DNA of 64,000 nt from Dugong dugon (taxonomy: Eukaryota > Chordata > Mammalia > Sirenia > Dugongidae): positions 52,510,145 to 52,574,144 of the forward strand of contig CM057468.1 in NCBI GenBank assembly GCA_030035585.1. Reading direction: 5' to 3'. Within the stretch, counting starts at the first letter, position 1. Every line of letters begins with the position of its first letter. A model generated the notes under the pieces. The model made no database searches. It had not been told where the DNA came from and saw only the letters and a program-made list of their open reading frames with translations. A program made the translations under genes and the position numbers. Below are positions 42,300-55,074 of the stretch, in pieces.

Positions 42300-44380
42300 T
42301 CTTCTTCACTTAAATCTCCCTGTTTTCATTGGCATTTCACTCTACCCTTACCTATGAATGGAATCCTATGTCCAGAGTCTCTTGTCTGTTTATGGTTTGT
42401 TTTCCTTAAAAACAAAAGAGAAGTAAAATTTTTTTTTTATAATTTCATTTTAATGGTCTTGGAGGATATAAACACAAACCTTTAATTCATCAAGTTAAAC
42501 TAGAAACACTACCTGTGTACTTATTCATACCTACTTGGGTCAAGTCATGTCTTCTTGAACCTGCATAATTGTTTACATGCAGCTTCACTCCCCCACATCT
42601 TGTTTAACTTGACAAGGCATAACAGGATTTTGATTCTGTTGTTTAATATAAGTGTGAGTTCTTAAGGACTGAATTTCTGGAAGTTGGGCGAGGCTCCATC
42701 AGGAGTCTATAATGTAGGTCAGTCTACCAAATTCTGTAGGATAGCCATGGGCACGAGAAGAGGCTCATGTAAGGAACAAGCATGTTATTCCTCCAGTGGT
42801 CAAAGCAGTTGCTATTATGTTGGAATGGGAACAGGGTTTTATAAAAAGCTAAAAAACAAACAACCTAAAAAAGCTAAAAGAACAAATGGTTTCCAAGCAT
42901 AAAGTGGACACTTTAGAAGTTAATTCATGGTTACATTGAAAATCTTGCTGATCTAGTCACTAACCAAGGGATACAGACAAAACAGTCCTTTGTTAACTTA
43001 CCCTAAGGTTATACCATGATTTTTTAAAGTAATAAAACTACTTCTAAAAACTGCCTTACAAATCCTATTAAAGCATAAAGGAGTTTTCACTAATTCAGAC
43101 AGATCGTCATTCTTCAAATGACCAGTCCATACATCAAAGTTTTCTTTTGAATAACCCATAGACCCCTTGGTAATGGAGCAGGAAGAACTTGTTTTCTGTT
43201 CTCATCCAGAAACTGGGAAGCTGGTTTGCCATCAGGGCCAGGCTGGGGTGGGGTGGAGGAACCACTCTCCAGTCAAGATTGCCATTGAGTCTTCAGCTCT
43301 TTGTCCTGTCTGCTCTGTGTGTCCCCCCATCACCATCTCCAGGGCCAGAGGAAAAGGGAAAGTCAACTTGCCTTGGCGTTGGTGTATTAAAAAAAAATCT
43401 ATTATCTTAACAAGCCTACCAGTTTGGAGTTGAAAACTTCTTGGGACCCAGAAGTAGTGTAGGTGGATGTGGAATTCTTATGATAGTTCCTGAGAAACCA
43501 GTGTGCTTTCATCTCCATGATTATTTGCAAGCATGATATGAATTGTTATTAACTTTTTAAATTGTTCAGTGGATTTTTTTATTTGTGGCAATGAATGCCA
43601 ATTACAGAATTCATTTTCAGTGTTTGCTTATCTGCACTGTGGTTTAGATGTAATGTAGTTGTAAAACCATTGTATTGCAAAATTTAACTACTGTGACATC
43701 AGCATTTGCTAATTTATGTTTTATAGACTTAAGAATAAAATTTACTCCCAATAGCACTATTACAATTTTTAATGTCCTTAGAACTTTACCTTTTAAATAA
43801 AGGGTAAGACTAATATCAGAATGCTTGTTAATATGCATTTTCTTTCTCAGAAGAAGTAAGCCTTTAAATTCTATCATGGTGACAGCAGATTTCCCTTATA
43901 GAAGTATTAGTGGGGTGTAAGATACAGAAAAGTCAGCCCTGCTTCTAAGCAACCGAGCAGCGTGAGCTGGAATTCAGGGCTGACTCGCACAGCCAGAAGC
44001 TCAGCTTTCAGAGGTTCTAAGCTGTGAAAGTCTTCAGAGGGATGAAGAGGAGGAAGTAAACCAGCAAGAATCCTACAGCATGTGAAATACACTGGTTATT
44101 TTTTAACCAGTTGTTATGGGAAATTTAAAGAATACACAAAAGTAGAGCAATTCATATAATGAACCACTGTGGTAAGAATTTATTTTTAATCTAATGTCTT
44201 CAACCTGGTATCAGAAAAAACAAAGCTGCAACTATAAGAAGTCCTTACAAACAAAGTGGCTTTAATGGTGGAACAAGTGGCTCTAAAAACTACAGGAATG
44301 TCACAATTCCTTGGTTGCCCAGGTCGACTCCTTCTCCAATGAATACCAGGGTAATACAAAATAAATAAGAATGAAACAAT
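42300..44380. other. Unassigned single-copy-looking DNA
   Basis: About 2 kb with no repeat I recognise and no ORF with protein family features. Candidate place for non-coding host sequence such as intron or regulatory DNA; nothing specific can be claimed. Confidence 0.35.
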
Positions 44381-44384
44381 TGCC

Positions 44385-44655
44385 AGTTCAACCATTTTCA
44401 CTTGTATAATTGAGTGACATTGATTACAGTCTTCACGTTGTGCAACAATTATCCCTATCTTTTTTGGATTTACTCCACCACCATTAACAGAGCCTCAATG
44501 CCCCCTAAACAGTAACTCCCCCTTTTCCCTCCCTTCCACTGCTGGTAACCAGGAATAAGTTTTGGTTTCCATATATTTGCCTGTTATATGTAAGTGAGAT
44601 CATACGGTGTTTGTCCTTTCGTGACTGATTTCTTTCACTCAGCATAATGACAATT
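44385..44655 (-). repeat. Old L1 3' UTR fragment
   Basis: Antisense pattern gcaacaattatccctatctt, aacagtaactcccccttttc, ctggtaaccaggaataagtt, gtaagtgagatcatacggtg and ttctttcactcagcataatg. Confidence 0.75.
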
Positions 44656-44659
44656 GCCA

Positions 44660-45735
44660 TTTTTCAACAACAAAAAAACTTTCTAAACTTTTGATAGTGA
44701 CATAGTTCCTTGGAGCCACATTTATTTGATAGAGTTCAGGGTAGGCTTGTGGGAATGGAACCGGGCCTCTGACCGACACTGTCCGCTGTCCTAAGTCAGT
44801 GGTAAATGGAGTTGATAGTAATGGACAGAGAAGAAAGGGTGGGTGCTAAAAAGGAACAGTCGCTAGTTCACAGAGGCCTGGGGAAAGCTATCAAACCAGG
44901 CACATGCTTGATTTATAGGCTTTAAAAATGCCAGTGACTCGCTGTACCCAAGAGCAGTTTGGGGTGCAGCTGGAAACTTTGTGTTCTGGGCTCTCAGAAT
45001 TCCTACTCACCTTTCAGGCTCTTAATTACAACTATTGCAGGTGAGTGCTCCCAAGAACGAAGGCTGTGCATTCCTGTGGGGAGATGGCACCTATTTTTCT
45101 TTTTCAGAGGAATGCCAAGATCCGACATGGAAAGCCCTAAAACCCCCAGGGCCTTTTAAAAATAGATGGAATTAGTCAGTGGTGACATTTACAGGGTTTT
45201 TTTTTCCCCCTCCCCCCTTCTCAGGAATGGCAAAAGTTTTTCTTCTTTCAATACTTAGTAAACTTATCTCCCTTGAGGATTTTCACCTTATGAAAGAAAA
45301 AAAGACATGATTGAATTCTATTCTGCATTTACTGGAGTTTATTGCCAAAAAAAAAAAAAAAAATTGCCTGAGCCAATTTTTGATAATAGAGAGGGCAGAA
45401 ATGGAAGCTATTAATAAAAAAAGAATTGAGGTGAATTAGTGAAAAGCTGAAAGTAGTGACACCTTTGAAGTAGTAAGTCTGAGATTTCTCAGCTCTCCAT
45501 TTGGATAGTGAGTGCTTTCCACATAGTAGAAATGAAAGAAATATTTATAGATAAATACTGCAAAATGCTTTTCTAACCACAGTGGTAGGCGTCCAGGACT
45601 CACACCTGCTTTATAGACTGATTAAGTGTAACCACATGTGTGTGGCAACAGAGATGTGCTAACTGAGAGAGCAATCCAATGAGACAGTGCCTATACCCGA
45701 GAGTAAGGCCAGGCTGCCGTTATTTGGTCCAGTTG
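44660..45735. other. Unassigned sequence with an A-run
   Basis: No gene recognised; a run of A lies at 45347-45362. Confidence 0.35.
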
Positions 45736-45739
45736 TTCA

Positions 45740-45990
45740 TTCGCTCTCATTCATTCATTCATTCCCTCCCATTGCAGGGCCTTTGGCTGGCTTTCTTGAA
45801 TGCTTCCCCCACCCCCCACCCCTCCATCAGGTTACCTCCTACTCTTCCTTCATATCTCAGCCAAGCTTCACTTTCTCAGGGAAGCCTTTCCAGCCCCTTG
45901 CCCTTCATAGGTGGGTCAGGTTCTTACTGAACTACCCTCTGTGGTACATAATAGACACTCAGTAAATATCTGTTGAATGAATGAACAAGT
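45740..45990 (+). repeat. LINE-2 3' end
   Basis: cagccaagcttcactttctc, agggaagcctttccagcccc and the terminal cactcagtaaatatctgttg with aatgaatgaac. Confidence 0.75.
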
Positions 45991-46289
45991 TAATCCGCTC
46001 ATCCACGCATTCTTTTTTTTGTCTCTTCACTAAACAAGAATTTACCAAAAACTGTCATGAAAGGACCTTGACCAGGTGGGCCCCGTGGCTGGCAGGAGAG
46101 CAGTATTTAACACCTGAGACTGAGTCAGGACCCACCTTCTTCAAAAGGGAGCTGAGAGTGAGGTGGATTTCAGCTTGAGCCTAGAGATGGAAGTTTCCAT
46201 AACTAACCAGAAAGGATAGGGAGATAGGAAACAGTGGCAACTAAGTTTACACTTGGGCCAAGCTCATGCGACTCTTAGAATATGAAGTG

Positions 46290-46360
46290 TCGTTTCACTA
46301 GTAAGGAAGCTGAAGCTCAGAGAGATTAAGTGACTTACTTTGAGGTCACAGAACCAGTGT
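46290..46360 (-). repeat. MIR fragment
   Basis: gaagctgaagctcagagaga, ttaagtgacttactttgagg. Confidence 0.65.
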
Positions 46361-46364
46361 AAAT

Positions 46365-47390
46365 GGTTTTCTGAGATTTCTTTGAACTGTTTGAAAAGAG
46401 TTATGGGTTGGATTGCAGAAACCTAGAGTATATTTTGGTGCTTTGGATTTAAAGGGGGGCAAGTTATACTTTCAGAAGTGAAAGGATCCAGAGTGTGGAT
46501 CCCAGAGGAGAGATGTGGAAGAGAAAGGGAACCCCTCAGCGTCTCAGGACTTTTCTGCCCTGGGTCAGTGGTGGTGGAGAGGGTATTGAGGCAGACAACC
46601 TCAGAGCCCAATCCTTCTGAGAGACATCTCCTCTGGTTTATCCTCCTATACCAAGCAGAATAAGCTGCACATTCTTCTGAAATTGTCCTTGACAAGATAA
46701 CCACAGAACAGCCATAGTGGGCCTCATTTGGTTTTAGCAGGTCTTCTACGCCATCTTAACACTTCAAGTGACCTATCCGCTCATTAAGTAAAAAATACAT
46801 ACAGGCACCCCACTTCTGGGTGGAGACTTAACATGCTAATGAAGGAAAATTGACCTCTTCCTCCATCCCAGAGAACTAAACCCTTGTCTGGAGAAAACTC
46901 ATAGTCATCCCTAAGCTCTGAGTGCCTGTGTGAAGGTCAATCCTGAATATTCATGATGAATTTGTATTTCCTTGTTTGCTCTCTGTAAAGGCCCACCGCC
47001 CTAAGCTGCCTGCAAGCAATGTTGGAGGCAGCAGCCCTTGCGCAACAAAACAAAGGCGCCTTTCTTCCCTTCCACCTTGACCTCTTGTTTATTGGCTGTA
47101 ACAAGTCACGCTAAGCAGAATCTGGGGTTTCTACCAGGCAACAGTACCAACAACCCCATGGAGAAAGCATTCTGGGAGAGTGCTATTCCTTTAGCGGTTG
47201 ATTTAACACTGCTGAGTTTTACTAAAAAGCAAAGCAAACTTTTATCATGGCACTGTAGAAATGTCACAGTTCCTGAACACTTACTTTATGTACCTGCATT
47301 GTTCTATTTAATAGGGCATCAGCTGTGGTTTCCTTTCAGTAATAACTGTACCTCAAACTGGTAGGATTTTAGCAGGTACTACCTAACTTG
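46365..47390. other. Unassigned; possible old LTR around 46790-47200
   Basis: The block from 46790 (cacttctgggtggagactta, gctaatgaaggaaaattgac, then ctgtaaaggcccaccgccct) has the feel of a class I solo LTR, but no TG...CA ends, duplication or partner copy can be shown. Confidence 0.25.
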
Positions 47391-47394
47391 GCCC

Positions 47395-47530
47395 CATAAC
47401 ACTTCTGTGAGGAAACTGAGGCCTAAGAGACATTGGTTTGCCCAAGAGTCATGAGGCAGGTTAGTGGAGGAGCAGGGGCTTGAACCTAGGTCCCTGACTC
47501 CAGTGCTATACTCTGTCCTGTGTACCACAG
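47395..47530 (-). repeat. MIR fragment
   Basis: gaggaaactgaggcctaaga, ttggtttgcccaagagtcat, then a tgaacctaggtccctgactc end. Confidence 0.75.
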
Positions 47531-47694
47531 GTGGCTCTGTGAAAGGCAGTGTTTCTCTAGTAGGCTGAAGGCAGACAGCAAAGTGTGACAGGGGTTTTGA
47601 AAGAACTCACATTTCATTTTTAGTACTCAATCCATCTATTTTACTTACCTGGAACTTTTCTCCTTACCCCACGCTGTCGTAAAATTGTAATGGT

Positions 47695-47875
47695 GGTGAG
47701 CAATAACCTTCATAAACATTCATTCAGTTAATCCTTACAATAAATATGTGAGGTAGGTACTATAATTATTCCCATTTACAGATGTGGAAACCAAGGCACA
47801 GAGAGGTAAAGAATCAAGGTCTAGCCACAGGTTTAGTGTCTGAGGTCTGCTTAACCACTACACTCTACTGACTTC
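47695..47875 (-). repeat. MIR fragment
   Basis: ttaatccttacaataaatat, cccatttacagatgtggaaa, ccaaggcacagagaggtaaa. Confidence 0.75.
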
Positions 47876-47989
47876 TTACGTATGAGTTTCTATTAAGCCA
47901 TTTGAGTACAAAGGAAAAGTGTCAATACTGCATCCTAGAAAATATTCTGAAAACTCTGGGGTTCAAAAAAAATTACTGTGTTTCTTAAT

Positions 47990-48364
47990 AGGTGATCCAT
48001 ATACACTGCACAATATTCAAAACTACTAATGAGTGTATAAGAAAGAATCAATTTTCTTTTCACCCCCTCCCCCCTCCCCTCTGTTCCTCTCTTCAGTGGC
48101 ATCTTCTCGTAATAGTTTCTTGCGTTAAAAATACTGTTTGGAGATTTGGTTTCTCATTTTTGCTTAAAGTAGAAAGAAATTACATAGCAGGGGCCCCAGC
48201 TCGAGCCTCAGGGGTGTCCTTTATCAGGACTAAGGTGCATCTGGCTGTCTGGAGAACTGGCTGTCAGCCAGTCAGAGGTCAGACTGCGGGTGAGTCAGGA
48301 TCTATCTGGGGAAGAAGAGGGCCTAAGAGAGAAAGATCTTGGCCCAGCAACAAAGCATTTAGGC
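47990..48364. other. Unassigned sequence
   Basis: Contains a 140-codon ORF (47992-48414) with no recognisable family, running into RTE tail sequence at its end; judged non-coding. Confidence 0.3.
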
Positions 48365-48415
48365 TTAGTAGTTGTTGTGTTGTTGTTAGGTGCCAACCAG
48401 TCGGTTCCCACTAGG
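48365..48415 (-). repeat. RTE or SINE 3' tail fragment
   Basis: gttgttgtgttgttgttagg with tgccaaccagtcggttccc, the RTE 3' end read antisense. Confidence 0.65.
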
Positions 48416-48574
48416 GGAGGGGTTATTCTGAGACAGCTGTGGTGATTTTATCTACTTTCTTGGCAGAGTCCCCCATGGAGCCATTTCTGAGAATTTTAGC
48501 TTGGAGGGAACCCAGTGGACTGAGGTAAGAGACTGTGTCTCTGAATATTCTGGACAGGGCTTCCAACCAGTTAG

Positions 48575-48670
48575 TTCAAGTTCAAACCCTTGCTGAGAAT
48601 TTGCAGCTCTAACAAGTTCCCAGGTGATGCTAATACTGTTGGTTAGGGACCAGTTTTGAGAACCACTAGT
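48575..48670 (+). repeat. MER5-type DNA transposon, right part
   Basis: ctaacaagttcccaggtgat, gaccagttttgagaaccact end; hAT-family non-autonomous element. Confidence 0.75.
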
Positions 48671-48674
48671 AGAG

Positions 48675-48795
48675 CAGTGGTTCTCAAAATTTATCATATG
48701 TAAGAATCACCTGAGGATCTTGTTAAACTGTAGATTCAGATTCAGTATATCTGGGGTGGAAATGCAAATTCTCAGCAAGGCTTCAAACCAGAATG
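48675..48795 (+). repeat. MER5-type DNA transposon, left part
   Basis: cagtggttctcaaaatttat, agaatcacctgaggatcttg, tctggggtggaaatgcaaat. Directly follows the right part of another copy. Confidence 0.75.
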
Positions 48796-48799
48796 AACC

Positions 48800-49190
48800 A
48801 GTTTGAAGCCCTGGTTCTGGAACTGAACACTGCTCAGGAACCCGTGATCACAGTGGGCCATGATAAGGAGAAGAGCTTCCTTCCTCAGCCCACCCCAGAC
48901 CACTGGGTAGGGTTGGCACCTCAATGTTTCCTTGGAATGGTGATGACGGGTCATTGGAGGCAGCAGTGCATGGAGGGAGGGGACTGGACAGTGGGCAGTT
49001 GAGGTAGGGCAAGGCACTTCCTTTGGCTTTATGGGCTCAGGAGCCACTGAAGCCACCTCTCCAGAGGGTTTCAGAGCAAGAGAGGAACAAAATGGCAGCC
49101 CCAATGCCACAAAATGGTAGGTGCAGCACTTGTTCCTAAGCACGTAAAAAACATATGAGGGAAAAATGCTTGCTGGTTCTCTGCACAGGG
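48800..49190. other. Unassigned sequence
   Basis: No gene or repeat recognised. Confidence 0.3.
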
Positions 49191-49194
49191 CATT

Positions 49195-49376
49195 CTCTTG
49201 TTCATCTCTAATCTTTGTTCATGCAGTTCTCTTTGCCTGGATTGGCCTCCTTTCTCCCCTTCTCCTGCCTGATTCCTGCTCATCCTTTAAGACTTAGTTA
49301 GGCAGCCCCTTCTCTAAGTCCCTGCCCCCACTCTCTACCCTTGCCCCCTTTCCCTATATATCTCTGTCATTACCTG
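49195..49376 (+). repeat. LINE-2 3' fragment
   Basis: cagttctctttgcctggatt, tcctttaagacttagttagg, then cut by an LTR. Confidence 0.7.
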
Positions 49377-49868
49377 TGTCTTAGTTATCTAGTGCTGCTA
49401 TAACAGAAATACTACAAGTAGATGGCTTTAACAAAGAGAAATTTATTCTCTCATAGTCTAGGAGGCTAGAAGTCCAAATTCAGAGTGCCAGCTCCAGGAG
49501 AAGGCTTTCTCTCTCTGTCGGTTCTGGGGGAAGGTCTTTGTCATCAATCATCCCCTGGTCTAGGAGCTTCTCAGTGCAGGGACCCAGGTCCAAAGGACTC
49601 GCTATTCTTCTGGCTCTCGTTTCTTGGTGGTATGAGGTCCCCCTGTCTCTCTACTAGCTTCTCTCTTGTACATCTCAAAAGAGATTGATTTAAGACACAG
49701 CATAATCTTGTAGATTGAGTCCTACCTCATTAACACAACTGCCTCTATTCCTGCCTCATTAATATCATAGAGGCAGGATTTACAACACATAGGAAAATCA
49801 CATCAGATGACAAAGTGGTGGACAATCACGCAATACTGGGAATCATGGCCTAGCCAGGTTGACACATA
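49377..49868 (-). mobile_element. Solo MaLR-like LTR
   Basis: Antisense copy beginning tgtcttagttatctagtg; the other end (gttgacacatatg) has lost the typical terminus. Confidence 0.85.
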
Positions 49869-50017
49869 TGTTGAGAAAGGGTAAAGTTCCTGCAGGATGC
49901 TCTGAAATAGACCAGAGGTACCATTCATTCTTGCATATCTGGAACAGATTTGCACTAGAAAATGACCTGCATCAATACATCACCACACCACCTAGATATC
50001 CAACCATCAGTGTTGTT

Positions 50018-50770
50018 CGTTAGGTACCATTGAGTCAATTCTGACTCTTAGCAACCCTATGCACAACAGAACGAAACACTGCCCAGTCCTGCACCATCCT
50101 CACAATCCTTGCTATGTTTGAGCCCATTGTTGCATCCACTGTGTCCAACCATCTTGTTGAGGGTCTTCCTCTTTTTCACCAACCCTCTACTTTAGCAAGC
50201 ATGATGTCCTTCTGCAGGGACTGGTCCCACCTGACAACACGTCCAAATTATGTGAGACGTAGTCTCGCTATCCTTGCTTCTAAGGAGGATTCTGGCTGCA
50301 CGTCTTCCAAGACAAATTTGTTCATTCTTCTGGCACTCCATGGTATATTCATTATTTTTCACCAACACCATTACTTAAAGACAGCATTTCTTCTTTGGTC
50401 TTCCTTATTCATAGTCCAGCTTTCACATGCATATAAGGTGATTGAAAATACCATGGCTTGGGTCAGGCTCACCTTAGTTCTCAAAGTGACATCTTTGCTT
50501 TTTAACACTTTAAAGAGGTCTTGTGCAGCACATTTGTCCAATGTAATATGTTGTCTGATTTCTTGACTGCTGCTTCCATGGGCATGGATTGCAGATCCAA
50601 GTAAAATGAAATCCTTGACAACTTCAGTCTTTTCTCTGTTTATCATAATGTTGTTTATTGGTCCAGTTTTGAGGCCTTTTCTTTATGTTGAGGTGTAATC
50701 CATACTGAAGGCTGTAGTCTGTGATCTTCATCACTAAGTGCTTCAAGTCCTCTTTGCTCAAGCTACTCAA
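50018..50770 (-). pseudogene. RTE (BovB-like) LINE, RT C-terminal and 3' region
   Basis: The longest RTE copy. 3' end ttcgttaggtaccattgagt at the left; coding remnant at 50371-50646 (VKDFILLGSAIHAHGSSSQE; YACESWT) and 50624-50809 (EDLKHLVMKITDYSLQYGLH). Frames shift between the two. Ends near 50770 before the catalytic motif. Same region as 37855-38103 and 24550-24678. Confidence 0.88.
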
Positions 50771-50774
50771 GTTT

Positions 50775-51930
50775 GGGTTATTAAAAAAAAAGAAAGAGAG
50801 AAATCTCATCCTGTTTCTGTGAGAGACATGTGAGAGTATGTTGAAATGGCTGGAAGAAAGATTTCCTATTACTGTTATTCCCCCCCGCCTTGCTGTTTTC
50901 CTTATTGCCAGTGCCTTTCTCCACTCCAGACATGTGCCTTAAATAATTTGACTTGGTGGGAAGATCGGAATATAGAACACAGGCCAGTGTGGAGAGGATC
51001 AGAAAATGCCAACTCTTTGTAAATGGCAGAGGAGAAATAGACTGTAATTGGTAGACTTCAGGTGTGTCACTCTTTCTGTATCTTTAGATGATTGTCAGGG
51101 AAATAGAAAAACAAAAATCTGAATTCTCTGAGTACGTTCTGCTTCGTATATTTCCAATTAAACGAAGTAAACTTATGTTTAAATACTATAAGTCTACGTG
51201 TGTGGCGCAAGCAGATGGTTTTACACTGTGTAAAATGGTAACTTCCCCCTTTGAGGGGCAAAGGGACAAGAATGGGAGGGGTGGGTGGGGGAATCAATGT
51301 GTAGGTCAAACATTTGAATTTTTAAATGCAATCTTCTCAGTCATCACTTTCATTTCTGTCTTCTAGGGAAATCTGACACAGCTAGAAAGCAATGGAAACC
51401 ACTAAGGTTGTATCAAATGTTGAAGAGGAACTGATCATATAGTGAGGATGAAAATGATCTCTTTAAGGAAGGTTAAAAAAAAAAAAGCTGGTTATTAAAG
51501 GTAGTAGTCTTTTGGGAGAGAGCTAACAAGGGTTCCAGAGGCCAACTTGGCCCTTGTTAGCAATGTTGGCCCCATGTTAGAATGGAAGTGTTATGATGCT
51601 GTTCTTCTTCCTCTCACCACAGATTTGCAACAGTGGGCTGTAAATAAATTTTCATTCGTGTTCAGGATGTTTCTCTAGAGGGAAGATTCTAGATTCACTC
51701 TGTGGAACAGGATCAATAATAGATTTAATATGATTATGGTTTTGCTCTAATTCTGTTGAACGAGTGATTTTCTTTTATTATGTCTTAAGTCTGCATTTAA
51801 AATGAGCCTACAGTGTTCCTGGCACTGTACTTGACCCAGAGGGGAGTTAGTAAGGAAGCAAAAGGTGTGGGCTGTGGCCTCAGAGAACTTATTGGGGAGA
51901 AACAATTCTAATAAGTATAACAACCGTTGT
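50775..51930. other. Unassigned sequence
   Basis: No gene recognised. The short ORFs at 51067-51366 overlap on opposite strands and lack features. Confidence 0.3.
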
Positions 51931-51939
51931 ACAACACTT

Positions 51940-52110
51940 CTAAAATTTAAAGGTCACTTCCTATTATTTTACCTAATTATTTCTCTACAAAAGTGTTGGT
52001 AGGCTTTGCTATCCCCACTTTATAAATGAGGACAATGAAGCTTCAAGAAAGTAAGGGATTTCCCCAGGATTACATTTCAGTAAGTAGCAAAGTCTGAGCT
52101 TAGACATAGT
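51940..52110 (-). repeat. MIR fragment
   Basis: ccccactttataaatgagga, caatgaagcttcaagaaagt, aagtctgagcttagacatag. Confidence 0.65.
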
Positions 52111-52114
52111 ATTC

Positions 52115-53585
52115 TGCCTCTAAAATGGTATCAAATTTCATTAATAGCTGGTGATTACAGTAAGGCTGACTAACGATCAGAGTAGAGTGGAGTTCCTCAG
52201 AAATGGTTTCTGGGGGAGCGTGCAGTGTAATGGATTACTGAGGAGAGTGAAAGGGGATTCTGCTGTGGGGAGAAGGATAGAAAATTACACAAAAAGAGAG
52301 TAAGGGCAGGAATGAGCTCAGCATGTGGGTCGGAGAGAAGGAGACAGACCTTCCTAAGCAGAAGGGCCATGGCTGGGAGTAAAGGGAGACAAGCCTAGGA
52401 GGCATTGGGAGATGTAGGTATAAGGAGAAGTAACACTTGGAATTTCCTTTCCATTGCTTCAGGAAGCCCAGAGCTGACGGGCTGTGAGCACACCCAAGAA
52501 TGTGGTTCTACCCTGGGGTCCATGGGTAGAAAAGGGGGTTGCCAAATGAGTTATATATAGAAGTTGTGCAAGGGAAGTTCTTATGCAAAATGACTGAACC
52601 AGGCTCCGTTGCCCTGCCTGGTTACTTATAAATGTTGAGTTTGTGCTAAAACTGATGGCAGTCTAGGCATTATCTAAGTGATTGTTCAGAGAATAAATTG
52701 AGAATAAAGTTGTTACAAAAGATACAGGGCTTCTTGGTTATCTGAAGCAGTTGTTAACAATCTGCTTTTCTGTACACATTTCCATCAAGCATTTCCTGTA
52801 TCTAGAGCTGGCCCCTTGGAACTTGGGGAAGACTGAGTGACACTCTTTTTCTCAAAAGAGAACAAGCAGCTTGGGGGAAGGATGAGACCTGAAGCAGACT
52901 TGGATGACCCCTACAATTATGTAACTATCTAGCCATGAATCATCTGTTAGACCGATGAATTCAGAAGACCAAGGCCACTGTGCCATTTGGGTCAATCCAG
53001 TGATCTTAAGATCTGAGACTCACAGGGCTGGGGTTGACAGCCTCATGTTAGTGAGGCTTCTCTGCACAATGACGCAGGAACAGGAGAGAATCAGAACTTG
53101 ATCATAAACTCATGGGAGACAACCCCTGGGGCCTCACAGCTGTACTGTGGGGAGGTTTACAGAGCCTGGAGAGGGGGCTGGGTTTTAGAAGTTCTGCAGT
53201 CTTGTGATGAGGACCATGCCCTTACAATCCCTTCCCTGCTAAGAATCAAAGTTATTGTAGAAATGGCCCAGCCTCCTGAGACTGACCAAAATAATTTCTA
53301 AGACTTTTCTGGTCTGGTGCAGCTTTCTCCAGAGAACACACAATGGAAAGAAACTTTCTGTGAGTTGGTGCCTAACTGCCTGCACCCAGAGTTCTCACTC
53401 AGGAGAATATTTGCCTAATTCTAGCACAGGGATTAGAATTTCCTGATCCATTTTAGTTAAGAGTATAGGTTCTTTAACTCAATAACAAAAGAATTTTACT
53501 TTATCCAAAGAATTTGGTCTTTGTTTTTGGTTTCTGAGAGATAGCTCTAAATCCTTGGAATTTTCTGAGTAATTGAGATGCCTTT
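52115..53585. other. Mostly unassigned sequence
   Basis: 52200-52420 has the purine-rich look of an old interspersed repeat (gggagaaggatagaaaatta; aagcagaagggccatggct). The rest shows nothing nameable. Confidence 0.3.
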
Positions 53586-53589
53586 GTTT

Positions 53590-54080
53590 ATCTATAGGCC
53601 TCCAGACTACACCTGAATTTATGCTAATGAGGTGACTCAGGTGGGACTGGCCAGGCCAGAAAGACCACCTTGTGACATTGGTCCACCCATGGGTGGGAGG
53701 TCATGATTCAATCATGCCTACCTAATGAGGCTCCAATAAAATCTCTGGACATGGAAGCTCCTTCCATGGGTTTCCTGGTTGGTGATAGATACCAATGCAT
53801 GTTGGAGGGTAGCTCATCCCTTTTAGAGAAGCTTTGTGTTGGGAACCGTTTCAGACCTCACTCTGTGTGTCTCTTCATCGGTATCTTTTTTGCTTCAATC
53901 AAACTGTAATTTTAAGTATAGCATTTTCTGTGAGTTGATTCAGCGAATTATCAAACCTAGGGAATGGTGGGAGCCTGCAGGTCAGAAGCAAGGGTGTTGT
54001 GTGGACTCCCAAGCTTGTGGCTGGCATCTGAATTCTTGGGCCTATTTGGCATTGTGGAGGGTTATGTCTTTTAACCTGTT
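53590..54080 (+). repeat. ERVL-type LTR
   Basis: aatgaggctccaataaaatc (polyA signal), tccttccatgggtttcctgg, ttctgtgagttgattcagcg and gtggctggcatctgaattct follow the order of ERVL-class LTRs. The exact family is not certain. Confidence 0.55.
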
Positions 54081-54224
54081 GCTCTGATCTCACTCTGAGA
54101 GGTTAGGGTCAGAGAAAGAAGTGCTGCATGAGTTGCTGGTGTCACAACAGAGTGAAAAGTGGGGATTTTGATTTATGATTATCCTTATAGTTAGTGTCAG
54201 AAAAGGTGGGATTTGAGATTTATC

Positions 54225-55070
54225 CACACAAAACCCAATCAAAAAATGGGCAAAGGACAAAAAAAAAAAAAGATATAAAAATGGGAAATAAGCACAGGAA
54301 AAGATACTCAACATCATTAGTCATTAGGGAAATGCAAATCAAAACCACAATGAGATACCACATCATAACACTAGGGTGGCTGTTATCAGAAAAACAGAAA
54401 ATAACAAGTGTTGGTGAGGATGTGGAGAAATTGGAACCCTTATGCCTTGCTCACGAGATTGTAAAATGGTGCAGGTGCTGTCGAAAACAGTTTGGCAGTT
54501 TCTCAAAAAGTTAAACATATCTCCTAGCAATTCCGCTCCTAGACCCAAAAGAGTTGAAAACAGGGACTCAAGCAGATACTTACACAACGATGTTCACTGA
54601 AGCATTAGTCACAATAGCCAAAAGGAGAAACAACCCAAGTGTCCCTCAAAGATGAATGAATTTAAAAAATGTAGTATATACATACAATGAAATATTGTTT
54701 AGACATAAAGAGAGATGAAGTTCTGATACATGCTATGACATGCATGAAACTTGAAGCCATGCTGAGTGAAATAAGTCAGACACAGAAGGGCAACTATTGT
54801 GTGATCCCACTTTCTGAGATACCTGGAATAGACAAATGCATGAACACCAAATTTTATTAGCGGTGACCAGGGGCTGGTGAGAGGGGGAGATGAGGAGGTA
54901 CTGCTTAAGGGGTACTGAGTTTCTGTTAGCTGTGATGAAAAAATTGGGAAACAAATAATGGTGATGGTTATACGACATGGTGAATATAACTAATGTCATT
55001 AAATTGTACACGTAAAAATAGTTGAAATGACAAATGTTTTGTTTTATATTATATATGTATATATATATTC
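54225..55070 (+). repeat. L1 ORF2 end and 3' UTR
   Basis: Sense copy: aaatgggcaaaggacaaaaa, acaatgagataccacatcat, ggtgaggatgtggagaaatt, gtgaaataagtcagacacag and the end attaaattgtacacgtaaaa. Old subfamily, no open frame. Confidence 0.85.
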
Positions 55071-55074
55071 CCCT

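Noticed and set aside
45040..45230. Splice-like signals (tattgcag|gtgagt and tctttttcag|agg)
   Set aside because: Isolated signals without a coding exon between or beyond them.
47992..48414. 140-codon ORF
   Set aside because: Runs into an RTE/SINE tail, no domain, composition as expected for non-coding DNA.
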